This document shows positions 33,158-41,826 of a stretch of DNA of 64,000 nucleotides, piece by piece. The notes below the pieces were generated by a model that had not been told where the DNA came from, searched no databases, and saw only the letters and a list, made by a program, of their open reading frames with translations. The DNA lies in the NCBI GenBank assembly GCA_031459235.1, contig JAVKIY010000002.1:1-64000 (forward strand), in the 5' to 3' direction. Positions within the stretch are counted from its first letter, which is position 1, and each line of letters begins with the position of its first letter. This DNA comes from Fervidifonticultor_A tertius (lineage in GTDB: Bacteria; Sysuimicrobiota; Sysuimicrobiia; Sysuimicrobiales; Humicultoraceae). Position numbers and translations under genes: made by a program.

Positions 33158-34263
33158 CGAAGATCCGGCTGGCCGAGCTGAGCCGCGCGTTCGGCCCGGT
33201 GTGGGCCGTCCGCGGCGTCTCCCTGGAGGTGCGCGAGGGGGAGTTCTTCTCGCTGCTCGGCCCCTCGGGGTGCGGCAAGACCACGACGCTGCGCATGGTG
33301 GCCGGCCTCGAGCGTCCCACCGCCGGGCACATCTACTTCGGCGACGACGATGTCACGCACACCCCCCCGCAGCACCGCAACGTGGGGCTGGTGTTCCAGA
33401 GCTACGCCGTGTTCCCGACGATGTCGGTCGCCGACAACGTGGCGTACGGGCTGCGCATCCGCAGGGTGCCCGGCGCGGAGATACGTCGGCGCGTGGCCCA
33501 GATGCTCGAGATCGTAGGGCTCGGGGCCCTCGGCGCCCGCATGCCCGGCCAGCTCAGCGGCGGTCAGCTCCAGCGGGTCGCGCTCGCGCGGGCACTGGCC
33601 ATCCAGCCGCGTGTCCTGCTCCTGGATGAGCCGCTCTCGAATCTCGACGCCAAGCTCCGGGTCGAGGTGCGCGCCGAGATCCGACGCCTGCAGCGTGAGC
33701 TCGAGATCACCACGCTCTACGTTACCCACGACCAGGAGGAGGCGCTGTCGATGTCCGACCGTATCGGCGTCATGCACGCCGGCCGGCTGGATCAGGTCGG
33801 CGTGCCCGACGAGATCTATCGCCGTCCGGCGACGCGGTTCGTCGCGCGGTTCGTGGGCGAGGGTACCCTGCTGGACGGGGTGCTCGTCCGCGACGGCGCC
33901 CGCGCACGTGTCGCGGTCGGTGGGTTCGAGGTGCCGGTCGGCGAAGTGTCTGCGCCGCGCGCCGGAGCGGTCTGGGTGTGCATCCGGCCCGAGGGGGTGC
34001 GGCTCCTGGACAGGACCGCGGCCGGCGGTATCGGCGGAATCGTCGAGTACGTGGAGTTTGTAGGCCCGTCGCTGCGCGCCGACGTGCGCGTCCCCGGCCT
34101 GCCTAGACTGTTGCGGCTCGCGGGGTCGTCGGTGGATCTGGCCGGCCGCGTGCGCACGGGCGACGCGGTTCGCCTGGCGGTGGATCCGGCCGGGGTCGCG
34201 GTGGGCCCGGCGGAAGCGCCGGAGGCCGAGCCGGTCGCCGCGGGTGGCGGCGCGCGAGCGTGA
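33154..34263 (+). CDS. ABC transporter ATP-binding protein, FbpC/PotA-like
   Basis: This 369-residue ATPase has an N-terminal NBD: Walker A GPSGCGKTT, Q-loop VFQSYAVFPTMSV, signature LSGGQLQRVALARAL, Walker B LLLDEPLSNLDAKLR, H-loop VTHDQEEAL. A C-terminal TOBE regulatory domain begins at about residue 245. The signature has Leu for the usual second Gln, a minor change. It completes the importer encoded by the two genes before it. The acidic/Ala-rich tail is probably disordered. Confidence 0.93.
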   Translation: MTKIRLAELSRAFGPVWAVRGVSLEVREGEFFSLLGPSGCGKTTTLRMVAGLERPTAGHIYFGDDDVTHTPPQHRNVGLVFQSYAVFPTMSVADNVAYGLRIRRVPGAEIRRRVAQMLEIVGLGALGARMPGQLSGGQLQRVALARALAIQPRVLLLDEPLSNLDAKLRVEVRAEIRRLQRELEITTLYVTHDQEEALSMSDRIGVMHAGRLDQVGVPDEIYRRPATRFVARFVGEGTLLDGVLVRDGARARVAVGGFEVPVGEVSAPRAGAVWVCIRPEGVRLLDRTAAGGIGGIVEYVEFVGPSLRADVRVPGLPRLLRLAGSSVDLAGRVRTGDAVRLAVDPAGVAVGPAEAPEAEPVAAGGGARA

Positions 34264-35012
34264 CCACCGCCGGCGCCATCCGCGCGGTGCTGTTCGACTT
34301 CCACGAGACACTGATCTCCGCGGACCGCTGGTTTGCGATGGAGATCGGCGGCATCGCGGTCGAGATGCTCCAGCACCTGGGGCTGTGGGCCGGCGCACCG
34401 CCCGAGGAGGACCGACGCCGGATCGAGGCCGCCTTCGCGCGGCTGCGCGCGGTCATCAACGGCGCCGGCGTGGAGTACTCGGCGCAGGAGATCGGCCGCC
34501 GGATGTTGCGCGCCGTCGGCCGGGACGGCGTGTCGGTCGAGGCGCTCGACGCCGCAGCCGCGCGGCTGTTCCGCGCCTACCTCGCCGACGTCACGGTGAA
34601 GCCCGGCGCCGCGCGCGCGCTCGACGCGCTGGCGGTCGCGGGACTGCGCCTGGGCATCGTGTCGAACGTCGCCTATGGGCCGTTCATCGCCTGGGCGCTT
34701 GAGGCGCACGGGCTGCGCGAGCGCTTCCACGCGATCGTGGCCTCCGCCGAGGTCGGCCTGCGCAAGCCGCGGCGCGAGATCTTCGCAGCCGGCCTCGAGG
34801 CCGTGGGCGTGGCGGCGGCCGAGGCGGTCTACGTCGGCAACGACTACCTCAAGGACGTCGTGGGGGCGAAGCTCGCCGGGATGCGGGCGATCTGGATGCC
34901 CGACGCCGGGGCCGCAGACTACCGACCGGACACGGCCATCCACCCCGACGCCGTGGTCGGGGGACTCGACGAGGTGCCGGCCGTCCTGGCCGCGTGGGCG
35001 GGCGCGGCGTGA
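34260..35012 (+). CDS. HAD-superfamily hydrolase
   Basis: This 250-residue protein has HAD motif I as LFDFHETLI: the nucleophile Asp is kept but the usual second Asp is His. Motif II is LGIVSNV, motif III Lys in VGLRKPRREIF and motif IV VGNDYLKDVVGA. A helical cap lies at about residues 20-100. The DxH variant is seen in some phosphatase-like subgroups and may shift activity or pH dependence. Context suggests dephosphorylation, perhaps of pyridoxal phosphate or a phosphorylated substrate on uptake. No direct evidence. GTG start with GTGA overlap on both sides. Confidence 0.82.
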   Translation: MTTAGAIRAVLFDFHETLISADRWFAMEIGGIAVEMLQHLGLWAGAPPEEDRRRIEAAFARLRAVINGAGVEYSAQEIGRRMLRAVGRDGVSVEALDAAAARLFRAYLADVTVKPGAARALDALAVAGLRLGIVSNVAYGPFIAWALEAHGLRERFHAIVASAEVGLRKPRREIFAAGLEAVGVAAAEAVYVGNDYLKDVVGAKLAGMRAIWMPDAGAADYRPDTAIHPDAVVGGLDEVPAVLAAWAGAA

Positions 35013-37165
35013 TCGCCCCCGAGGTGCGCCGGCTGCTGCTCGGCGAGGGACGGTTCCTCGACGACCTGACCGTCGACGGCGCGCTGCACGCCCGCTTCGT
35101 GCGTAGCCCGCACGCGCACGCGGCCGTGCGCGCGGTCGACGCCGCCGGCGCTCTGGCCCTGCCCGGTGTGGTGGCCGTGTTGACCGGCGCCGACCTCGGG
35201 TCGGTCAATGCGCCGCTGCCCCTGCGCTTCGGCCACCCCGGTCTATGCGCCCCCCAGCTCCCCCGGCCACTCGCCACGGAGGTGGTCCGTCACGTGGGCG
35301 AACCGGTCGCGGTCGTCCTCGCCGGGTCGCGGTACGCGGCCGCGGACGCGGTGGACCACGTGGTCGTGGACTACGCGGCGCTGCCTGCGGTCGCCTCCGT
35401 GGACGCCGCGCTGGCCCCCGGCGCGCCGCGGGTGCACGCCGTCCTGGAGGACAACGTCGCCGGCACCTACCGGTGGCGGGTGGGCGATCCCGACGCCGCG
35501 TTCGACGGGGCGCCCGTGCGGTTCGCCGTGCGCCTGACCATCAGCCGCGGCGCGGCGGTGCCCATCGAGACGCGGGGCATCCTGGCCGTCCCCGACGACG
35601 GCGGCCTCCGCGTCTACGCGTCTACGCAGAGCCCCCATTACCTCAGGCGCACGCTGGCCCGTGTGCTCGGGTTGCCGGAGGCCGCCATCCGGGTAACCGC
35701 GCCCGACGTGGGCGGCGCCTTCGGCTCCAAGGGCGGCCTGCCTCGCGAGTACGCCGTGGTGGCCGCGGCGGCGCTGCGGCTCGGGCGCCCCGTCCGGTGG
35801 GTCGAGGAGCGGCGCGAGTCGTTCGTTGCCTGCCACCAGGACCGCGACCAGGTCCACGAGGTCGAGGTCGCCGCCACGCGCGCCGGCGAGCTGCTGGCCC
35901 TGCGCGACCGGTTCGTGCTCGACCTCGGCGCGTACGCGTCCTACGAGCACCTGCTCGGCATCCACACCGTGAACCATCTGATCGGGCCCTATCGGCTGCC
36001 GCACTTGGAGGTGGATTTGCGGTCGGTCTACACGCACCGCGTGCCCACCGGCGCGTACCGGGGCGCGGGGCGCCCCCAGGGCACCTTCGTCATCGAGCGC
36101 GTCATGGACCACCTGGCGCGCGCGGTGGGCGCCGATCCGGCGGTCGTGCGGGCGCGCAACCTGATCGCGCCCGAGGCCATGCCCTACGACACCGGGCTGC
36201 GCGCGCCCGGCGGGCACGAGGTCCGCTACGACAGCGGTGACTTCCCGGCGGTGCTGCGCACCGCGCTCGACCGTTTCGGCTACGAGGCCTGGCGCGAGCA
36301 GCAGCGGCGCCGGCGCGCGCAGGATGGCGTGCGCCTGGGCCTGGGCGTCGCCCTCTACGTCGAGGAGACCGCCTCGCACGGTCACGAGACCGTGACCCTG
36401 CGGCTGGAACCCTCCGGGACCGCCACGCTCTCCGCGGGGCCGCCTGCGGCCGGGCAGGGTCTGGCGCCGCTGCTGGCGCAGATCGTCGCGCGCGAGGTCG
36501 GGATCGCGCCGTCGGCGGTCACGGTGGCCAGCGGGGACACCGCCGCGGTGGACGAGAGCTTCGGGACGTTCGGGAGTCGGGTGGCGACCATGCTCGGCAA
36601 CGCCACCGCGCTCGCCGCCCGAGAGCTGGCCGCGCGGCTGCGCGCCGGCGCGCGCGACGGCCCGATCGAGGTACGCGCGGCGTTCGCGCCCTCGGGCGCC
36701 GCGTGGTCCAGTGGCGCGCACGTGGCCGCGGTCGAGGTGGACCCCCAAGCCGGCACGGTGCGCGTGGTCCGCTACCTCATTGTGCACGACTCGGGCGCGG
36801 TGCTCGACGAGGCCGCGGTCCGGCGCCAGATCCTGGGCGCCGCGGTGCAGGCCATCGGCGGCGCGCTGGCCGAGCGCCTGGTCTACGACGGCGACGGGCA
36901 GCCGCTGGTGACCACGCTGGCCGACTACGCGGTGCCGCGCGCTACCGACGTCCCGCCGATCGAGGTCGTGCGCCTGGAGACGCCGTCACCGCATAACCCG
37001 CTGGGTCTCAAAGGCGCCGGGGAGAGCGGCATCATGCCCGCCTACGCCGCGCTCGCCGCGGCGGTCGAGGACGCCGTGGACGACCCGGCGGTGACCGTGG
37101 ATGCCTTGCCGGTCTCCTCGCAGGACGTGTGGCGGTGGCTGGCGAGGGCGAGGGGGCCCGCCTGA
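35009..37165 (+). CDS. Xanthine dehydrogenase-family molybdopterin-binding subunit (2)
   Basis: This 718-residue large subunit starts at GTG 35009, overlapping the HAD stop. Hammerhead domain: EVRRLLLGEGRFLDDLTVDG. MoCo motifs: VGGAFGSKGGL, GAYRGAGRPQGTF and the catalytic Glu in LKGAGESG. The region equivalent to GQGHET reads PPAAGQGLAPLLA, a drift also found in divergent members. It ends the 19-gene run and meets the liv operon tail-to-tail with seven bases between stops. It is about as distant from copy 1 as from copy 3, so the three are not recent duplicates. Partner FAD and 2Fe-2S subunits are missing locally. Confidence 0.87.
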   Translation: MIAPEVRRLLLGEGRFLDDLTVDGALHARFVRSPHAHAAVRAVDAAGALALPGVVAVLTGADLGSVNAPLPLRFGHPGLCAPQLPRPLATEVVRHVGEPVAVVLAGSRYAAADAVDHVVVDYAALPAVASVDAALAPGAPRVHAVLEDNVAGTYRWRVGDPDAAFDGAPVRFAVRLTISRGAAVPIETRGILAVPDDGGLRVYASTQSPHYLRRTLARVLGLPEAAIRVTAPDVGGAFGSKGGLPREYAVVAAAALRLGRPVRWVEERRESFVACHQDRDQVHEVEVAATRAGELLALRDRFVLDLGAYASYEHLLGIHTVNHLIGPYRLPHLEVDLRSVYTHRVPTGAYRGAGRPQGTFVIERVMDHLARAVGADPAVVRARNLIAPEAMPYDTGLRAPGGHEVRYDSGDFPAVLRTALDRFGYEAWREQQRRRRAQDGVRLGLGVALYVEETASHGHETVTLRLEPSGTATLSAGPPAAGQGLAPLLAQIVAREVGIAPSAVTVASGDTAAVDESFGTFGSRVATMLGNATALAARELAARLRAGARDGPIEVRAAFAPSGAAWSSGAHVAAVEVDPQAGTVRVVRYLIVHDSGAVLDEAAVRRQILGAAVQAIGGALAERLVYDGDGQPLVTTLADYAVPRATDVPPIEVVRLETPSPHNPLGLKGAGESGIMPAYAALAAAVEDAVDDPAVTVDALPVSSQDVWRWLARARGPA

Positions 37166-37172
37166 GCGCCGC

Positions 37173-37865
37173 CTAGACGCCGAGCAACTCGGCCTTGCGG
37201 GCTTCGTCCGCCCACAGCGCCGCGGGCGAGCCGTCGTAGACCACGCGCCCCTTGCTCAGGACGTAGGCGTGGTCGGCGAGCCCGACCGCCATGGGGAGGT
37301 TCTGCTCCACCAGGAGGATCGCCATCCCCTGGGCCCGCAGCTGCCCCAGTGCCCTGGCGACCTCGGCGACCAGCAGCGGGGCCAGGCCCTCCGAGGGTTC
37401 GTCCAGCAGCAGCAGGTCGGGGTTGGTCATCAGCGCGCGGGCGATGGCGAGCATCTGCTGCTCGCCGCCGGAGAGCTGGTGCCCGCGGTTGGCCGCGCGC
37501 TCGTGGAGTCGCGGGAAGAGGGCGTAGACCCCGTCGAGGTCCCATCGCCCCGGCCTCGCCGCCACCCGCAGGTTTTCCTGCACGCTGAGCGAGGGGAAGA
37601 TACGCCGGCCCTGCGGCACCAGGCCGATGCCCAGCCGCGCAATGGCGAAGGGCCGCAGTCCGTGGATCGGCGCTCCCCGGAAGCTGACCGTGCCGCGTCG
37701 CGGCGGGGTGAACCCCACGATGGACCGGATGAGCGTGGTCTTGCCCATGCCGTTGCGGCCCAGAACGGTGATCACCTGCCCGGCTGCCACGCGCAGGGAC
37801 ACCCCGTGCAGCACATGGCTGCTTCCGTAGAAGGTGTGGATGTCGCTGACCTCGAGCACCGTCAC
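37173..37865 (-). CDS. livF: Branched-chain amino acid-type ABC ATPase LivF
   Basis: This 230-residue ATPase of the LivF group has Walker A GRNGMGKTT (the RNGxGKTT form is typical), Q-loop LVPQGRRIFPSL, signature LSGGEQQMLAIARAL and Walker B LLLLDEPSEGLAP. GTG at 37865 overlaps the livG stop. It is the last gene of the minus-strand transport operon. Such importers also carry amides, urea, aromatic acids and short-chain dicarboxylates, so leucine transport should not be assumed. Confidence 0.93.
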   Translation of the reverse strand: MTVLEVSDIHTFYGSSHVLHGVSLRVAAGQVITVLGRNGMGKTTLIRSIVGFTPPRRGTVSFRGAPIHGLRPFAIARLGIGLVPQGRRIFPSLSVQENLRVAARPGRWDLDGVYALFPRLHERAANRGHQLSGGEQQMLAIARALMTNPDLLLLDEPSEGLAPLLVAEVARALGQLRAQGMAILLVEQNLPMAVGLADHAYVLSKGRVVYDGSPAALWADEARKAELLGV

Positions 37866-38605
37866 GCGCTCCCCAGGTAGATTTCCTGGACGCGGGGGTT
37901 CCGACGTACCGCCTCCGGGGTGTCCTCCGCGAGGATTCGTCCCTGGTGCATTACGACCATTCGGTCGGCCAAATCGAAGGCCACGCCCATGTCGTGCTCG
38001 ATCAGCAGCACCGTGATCGTCCGCGGCAACCCCTGGAGCAGCGCGTGCACGATGCGCGTCTCGGCCGCCGACAGCCCGGACGTCGGCTCGTCCAGCAGGA
38101 GCACGGTCGGGCCGGGCGCCATGGCCAGGGCGATCTCGACCTGCCGCTGCTCGCCGTAGGAGAGTTCCGCGACCGGATCGTCGCGCCGCTCCCACAACCC
38201 CAGCGGTGCCAGCAGCGCCTGCGCCCGGTCGAGGGGATCGCGATAGGCGGCTAGCGGCCACCAGGCCACGTACCGCATCGGGCGGAGCGCCACCACCGCA
38301 AGCAGGGTGTTCTCCAGCACCGACAGGCGCGGGAACAGATTCGTGAGCTGGTAGGTCCGGCCCAGCCCGAGCGCGGCGCGGCGGTGCGGGGGCATGCGGG
38401 TCACGTCTCGGCCCAGCAGTTCGATCCGTCCCCCGGTCGGCGCTAACTCACCGCTGATGAGATTGAACAGCGTCGTCTTCCCCGCGCCGTTGGGGCCGAT
38501 GATGGCGATGCGCTCGCCGGCCGAGGCGGTCAGGCTGAAGTCGACGACCGCCTGCAGTCCGCCGAACCGGCGCGCCACGCGCTCCAGGCGCAGCCGGATG
38601 CTCAC
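37862..38605 (-). CDS. livG: Branched-chain amino acid-type ABC ATPase LivG
   Basis: This 247-residue ATPase has Walker A GPNGAGKTTLFNLISG, GLGRTYQLTNLFPRLSV at the Q-loop, signature LSYGEQRQVEIALAM (the YGEQR form marks LivG), Walker B LLLDEPTSGLS and H-loop IEHDMGVAF. The GTG start at 38605 overlaps the livM stop (GTGA). It pairs with LivF as a heterodimeric motor. Confidence 0.93.
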   Translation of the reverse strand: MSIRLRLERVARRFGGLQAVVDFSLTASAGERIAIIGPNGAGKTTLFNLISGELAPTGGRIELLGRDVTRMPPHRRAALGLGRTYQLTNLFPRLSVLENTLLAVVALRPMRYVAWWPLAAYRDPLDRAQALLAPLGLWERRDDPVAELSYGEQRQVEIALAMAPGPTVLLLDEPTSGLSAAETRIVHALLQGLPRTITVLLIEHDMGVAFDLADRMVVMHQGRILAEDTPEAVRRNPRVQEIYLGSA

Positions 38606-39621
38606 CGGCCCCACCCGTTCCGATCGCCGGCCGTCGGCAGCACCGCGGGTGTCGCGACGCGCTCCTCGGGCCGACCCGCGCGCCGCCGACGAATCTGCGT
38701 CACCAGGCCGGCCAGCCCCGAGGGCTGGTAGAGCACGACCACGATGTAGAGCAGGCCGAGCACCGACATCCATCGCTGCGTGACGCTGCTCAGCAGGTTC
38801 TGCATGAAGACCAGCAGGGTCGCGCCGGCCGCGGGCCCCCAGAATGAGCCGGCGCCGCCGATGATGACCATGAGCGCCACCTGCGCGGAGACCGCGATCT
38901 GCATGTTCTGGTGGCTGACGAAGCCGTTGTAGTAGACGTAGAGCACCCCGGCCACCGACGCGAAGAACGCGGAGACCACGAACGCCGCGTACGCGTATCC
39001 CCAGACCGGATAGCCGAGGGTCCGCATGCGCGAGGGGCTCTCGCGGATGCCCCGGAGCGCGTGGCCGAACGGCGATGCCACGACGAGCGCCAGCAATGCC
39101 ACGCAGATGCCGGCGATGAGCAGCGCGAACAGGTAGTAGCCGCGCACGTCCGCCAGCGGCCACCCCAGCCAGAGGTCCGGCCGCGTGATGCCCGGCAGGC
39201 CGTTGTCGCCGCCGGTCATGCTCACCCAGCGGAGGGTCAGGCCCCAGGTGACCTGTCCGAGGGCCAGAGTGATCAGCAGGAAGTAGACCCCGCGCGAGCC
39301 CGCCACCAGGATTCCGTACGCCGCGCCGAGCAGGGTGCCGACGGCGATCCCCGCGGCCGCCGCCGGCCAGAACGGGACGCCGTAGCGGAGCGAGAGGATG
39401 CCGGCCGCGTAGGCCGCGGCGCCGAAGAACGCCGCGTGCCCGAAGCTTGTGAGCCCAGCATACCCCATGAGCAGGTTCAGGCTCATGGCGAGCAGGCTGT
39501 AGACAAGCGCGAGCACCGCCAGGTTGACGTAGTACGTCGGCGCCGCGACGACGACCAGCAGCGCGGCCACGACGAGCGCGCCCAGGACCGGCCACGCGCG
39601 ACGCGTCGCCGGCCTGCTCAC
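38602..39621 (-). CDS. livM: Branched-chain amino acid-type ABC permease LivM
   Basis: This 339-residue permease has about ten hydrophobic segments, the LivM hallmark LNLLMGYAGLTSFGHAAFFG near residue 50, ALRGIRESPSRMRTLGYPV as the coupling loop and MVIIGGAGSFWGPAAGA late in the chain. The C-terminal 30 residues are basic and cytoplasmic. GTG start overlaps the livH stop. It forms the channel with LivH. Confidence 0.92.
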   Translation of the reverse strand: MSRPATRRAWPVLGALVVAALLVVVAAPTYYVNLAVLALVYSLLAMSLNLLMGYAGLTSFGHAAFFGAAAYAAGILSLRYGVPFWPAAAAGIAVGTLLGAAYGILVAGSRGVYFLLITLALGQVTWGLTLRWVSMTGGDNGLPGITRPDLWLGWPLADVRGYYLFALLIAGICVALLALVVASPFGHALRGIRESPSRMRTLGYPVWGYAYAAFVVSAFFASVAGVLYVYYNGFVSHQNMQIAVSAQVALMVIIGGAGSFWGPAAGATLLVFMQNLLSSVTQRWMSVLGLLYIVVVLYQPSGLAGLVTQIRRRRAGRPEERVATPAVLPTAGDRNGWGR

Positions 39622-40466
39622 CGTCCGAAGAGGCCCCGCGGCCTCACCGCCAGGATCAGCGCCATTGGGGCGAAGAACGCGATGTACGACAGCTCGGGGA
39701 AGAGCGCCTTGCCGATATTGTCGGCGAGCCCCACGAACAGGCTGCCGACCAGCGTCCCCGGGAAGCTGCCGAGCCCGCCGATGATCACCACAGCCAGCGC
39801 GAGCGTGAGGATCTCCAGGTCCGCGCCGGGGAAGACGCCCAGGATCGGGCTCCCCAGCACGCCGGCCAGGCCGGCGAGCGCAGCGCCGAGCGCGAACATC
39901 GCCGTGGAGAGGCGCGGCACGTTGACGCCCAGTCCCTGTGCCATCTCCGGGTCGTCCACCGCCGCGCGCACCTGCGCGCCCAGGCGGGTGCGCTCCAGGA
40001 CCAGGTACAGCGCCAGCGCCACCAGCGCGCTGAGGAGCGAGATGAACAGGCGGTAGCGGGGGAAGACGAACCCGCCGGCGCGCACGCTGCCGCTCAGGGC
40101 ATCGGGGATCGCCAAAATCTGCGGCGTCCCGCCCCAGACCCACAGGGAGAGGTCCGCCAGCAGCAGCAGGAAGCCCATCGTGAGCAGGACCTGAGCCAGG
40201 ATCTGGCCCCCGAAGCGCTCGAGAAACGCGGTCTGCATCACGACGCCCAGCAGCATCGTCGCGACCACGCCGGCGGCGATGCCGAGGAGGAAGCTGTTCG
40301 TGGCGGCCGCGACGCCCGTGCCCAGATAGGCTCCGATCAGGTAGTACGAGCCGTGCGCCAGGTTGACCACGCGCATCACGCCGAAGATGAGCGACAGCCC
40401 GCTGCCGATAAGGAACAGCAGCATGCCGAAGGCGACGCCGTTTGCCACCAGCGTGATCCAGAACAC
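39618..40466 (-). CDS. livH: Branched-chain amino acid-type ABC permease LivH
   Basis: This 282-residue permease has FGVMRVVNLAHGSYYLIGAY near residue 30 (the LivH signature), RAAVDDPEMAQGLGVNV as the coupling loop and IGGLGSFPGTLVGSLFVG near residue 230. The start codon is GTG at 40466. Unlike the other liv genes it is separated from its upstream neighbour, the binding-protein gene, by 98 nt holding a strong hairpin. Confidence 0.92.
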   Translation of the reverse strand: MFWITLVANGVAFGMLLFLIGSGLSLIFGVMRVVNLAHGSYYLIGAYLGTGVAAATNSFLLGIAAGVVATMLLGVVMQTAFLERFGGQILAQVLLTMGFLLLLADLSLWVWGGTPQILAIPDALSGSVRAGGFVFPRYRLFISLLSALVALALYLVLERTRLGAQVRAAVDDPEMAQGLGVNVPRLSTAMFALGAALAGLAGVLGSPILGVFPGADLEILTLALAVVIIGGLGSFPGTLVGSLFVGLADNIGKALFPELSYIAFFAPMALILAVRPRGLFGR

Positions 40467-40513
40467 GGGGAGCCTACCGGGGCCGTCTCATCACGCCGCG
40501 GCGCGCCCTCCGA

Positions 40514-40544
40514 GGCCCGGGAGGCCGCGCCGCGCTCCCGGGCC
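40514..40544 (-). other. Intercistronic hairpin between livK and livH
   Basis: A perfect 10-bp GC stem (GGCCCGGGAG at 40514-40523, CTCCCGGGCC at 40535-40544) with an 11-nt loop lies in the only sizeable gap of the liv operon. It follows the binding-protein gene. Such structures often protect the upstream mRNA or partly terminate, so that the binding protein is made in excess over the permeases. No T-run follows. Confidence 0.5.
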
Positions 40545-40564
40545 CCGACGCGCCCGGCGGTCCT

Positions 40565-41800
40565 TCACCGTCCGCAGAACTGGCAGGGCGGGTAGTCGCG
40601 AGAGTAGACGGGGTTGCGCAGGAACTCGGCCGCGTTGTACGTCCAGAACTGGGAGACGTTGGGGTACGTGTGGATTACGGAGTTCTGGAGCGCGGTGCCG
40701 ACGCGCTCCACACGCCGGATGTAGATGTTCTGCACGATGTTGCCGTGGCTGTCGAGGCGCAACGGGCCGCGCGGCGTGTCTGCGACGACCAGCCCCTCCA
40801 TGGCGCGGATGAACGCCGCCCGGTCGGTGACCTGGCCGCCCACCCGCTGCAGCGCCCGGTCGATCCACAGCGCCGTCGAATAGCCCGCGTCCGCGTACGC
40901 GTTGGGGATTTTGTTGAACCGCGCCCGGTACTCCTGGACGAACGTCCGGTTCCACTGGTTCTCGAGCGCGGCGCTGTAGTGCAGCGTGGTTACCAGGCCC
41001 ACCGCCTCCGGCCCCATCTGGAGCAGGTTGACCTCGTCGGTCATGTGCCCGGGGCCGATGAGCGGCAGCCGGTCGCGCAGGCCGAACTCCTGGTACTGCC
41101 GCACGAACCGCAACGCCACCGGCCCGACCACCGCGCCGACGACGGCATCCACGTCGCGCGGGATGCGCGCCAGGTAGGGGCTGAAGTCGGCGCTGCCCAG
41201 CGGCGTCCAGATCTTGGCGACCACGCGACCGCCCGCCTCCTCGAACGCCCGCTGGAACCCGCCGATCCACTCGTGGCCGAACGCGAAGTCGTCGGCGAGC
41301 GTCGCGACGCGGCGGTAGCCGAGCTGCCGGGCGGCGTAGTCGCCGAAGGGATGGGCGAACTGGCTCGAGGCGCCCCACCCGATGCGCACGAGGAACCGGG
41401 CGCGCCCGCGCTGGGTCAGGTCGTCCCCGCCGGCGACCGCGATGACCGTGGGGATCGCCTGCTGGTCGATGTACCCTCGCATCGCGTAGGCCGCGGCCGA
41501 GTTGATGATGCCGGTGAGCAGGTGGACGCGGTCGGACTCGTGCAGCTTCCGGATCTTGGTGAGGGCGACCTCCGGGCTGAACTGATCGTCCTCGACGATG
41601 AAGCGCACGGGCCGGTTGGCCAGCCGTTGCTGGGTCTTCGCCAGGTAGAGGTTGAAGCCGTTGAGCAGGTCCTGCCCCGTGGGTGCGAATACCCCGGTCA
41701 GCGGCGCCACGAAGCCCACCACCACGGGCGATGGGGGCGCGGCGCCCACCGTGCCGGCTATGAGTGCGACGAGCGCGAGTCCGAGCAGAGCCCAGCGCAT
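40565..41800 (-). CDS. LivK/LivJ-type ABC substrate-binding protein
   Basis: This 411-residue type I binding protein begins at ATG 41800, behind a clear CAGGAGGGA. A signal peptide ends near TVGAAP. Features are VVVGFVAPLTGVFAPTGQD, the ligand-loop region LLTGIINSAAAYAMRGY and DADAGYSTALWIDRAL-like helices late in the chain. The very C-terminus carries a Cys pair, PPCQFCGR, unusual for this family and possibly a disulfide or metal clip. The gene follows a Mo-hydroxylase large-subunit gene by 26 nt, so the imported compound may be its substrate. Confidence 0.9.
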   Translation of the reverse strand: MRWALLGLALVALIAGTVGAAPPSPVVVGFVAPLTGVFAPTGQDLLNGFNLYLAKTQQRLANRPVRFIVEDDQFSPEVALTKIRKLHESDRVHLLTGIINSAAAYAMRGYIDQQAIPTVIAVAGGDDLTQRGRARFLVRIGWGASSQFAHPFGDYAARQLGYRRVATLADDFAFGHEWIGGFQRAFEEAGGRVVAKIWTPLGSADFSPYLARIPRDVDAVVGAVVGPVALRFVRQYQEFGLRDRLPLIGPGHMTDEVNLLQMGPEAVGLVTTLHYSAALENQWNRTFVQEYRARFNKIPNAYADAGYSTALWIDRALQRVGGQVTDRAAFIRAMEGLVVADTPRGPLRLDSHGNIVQNIYIRRVERVGTALQNSVIHTYPNVSQFWTYNAAEFLRNPVYSRDYPPCQFCGR

Positions 41801-41826
41801 GACTGCCGTCCCTCCTGTGAGGTTTG

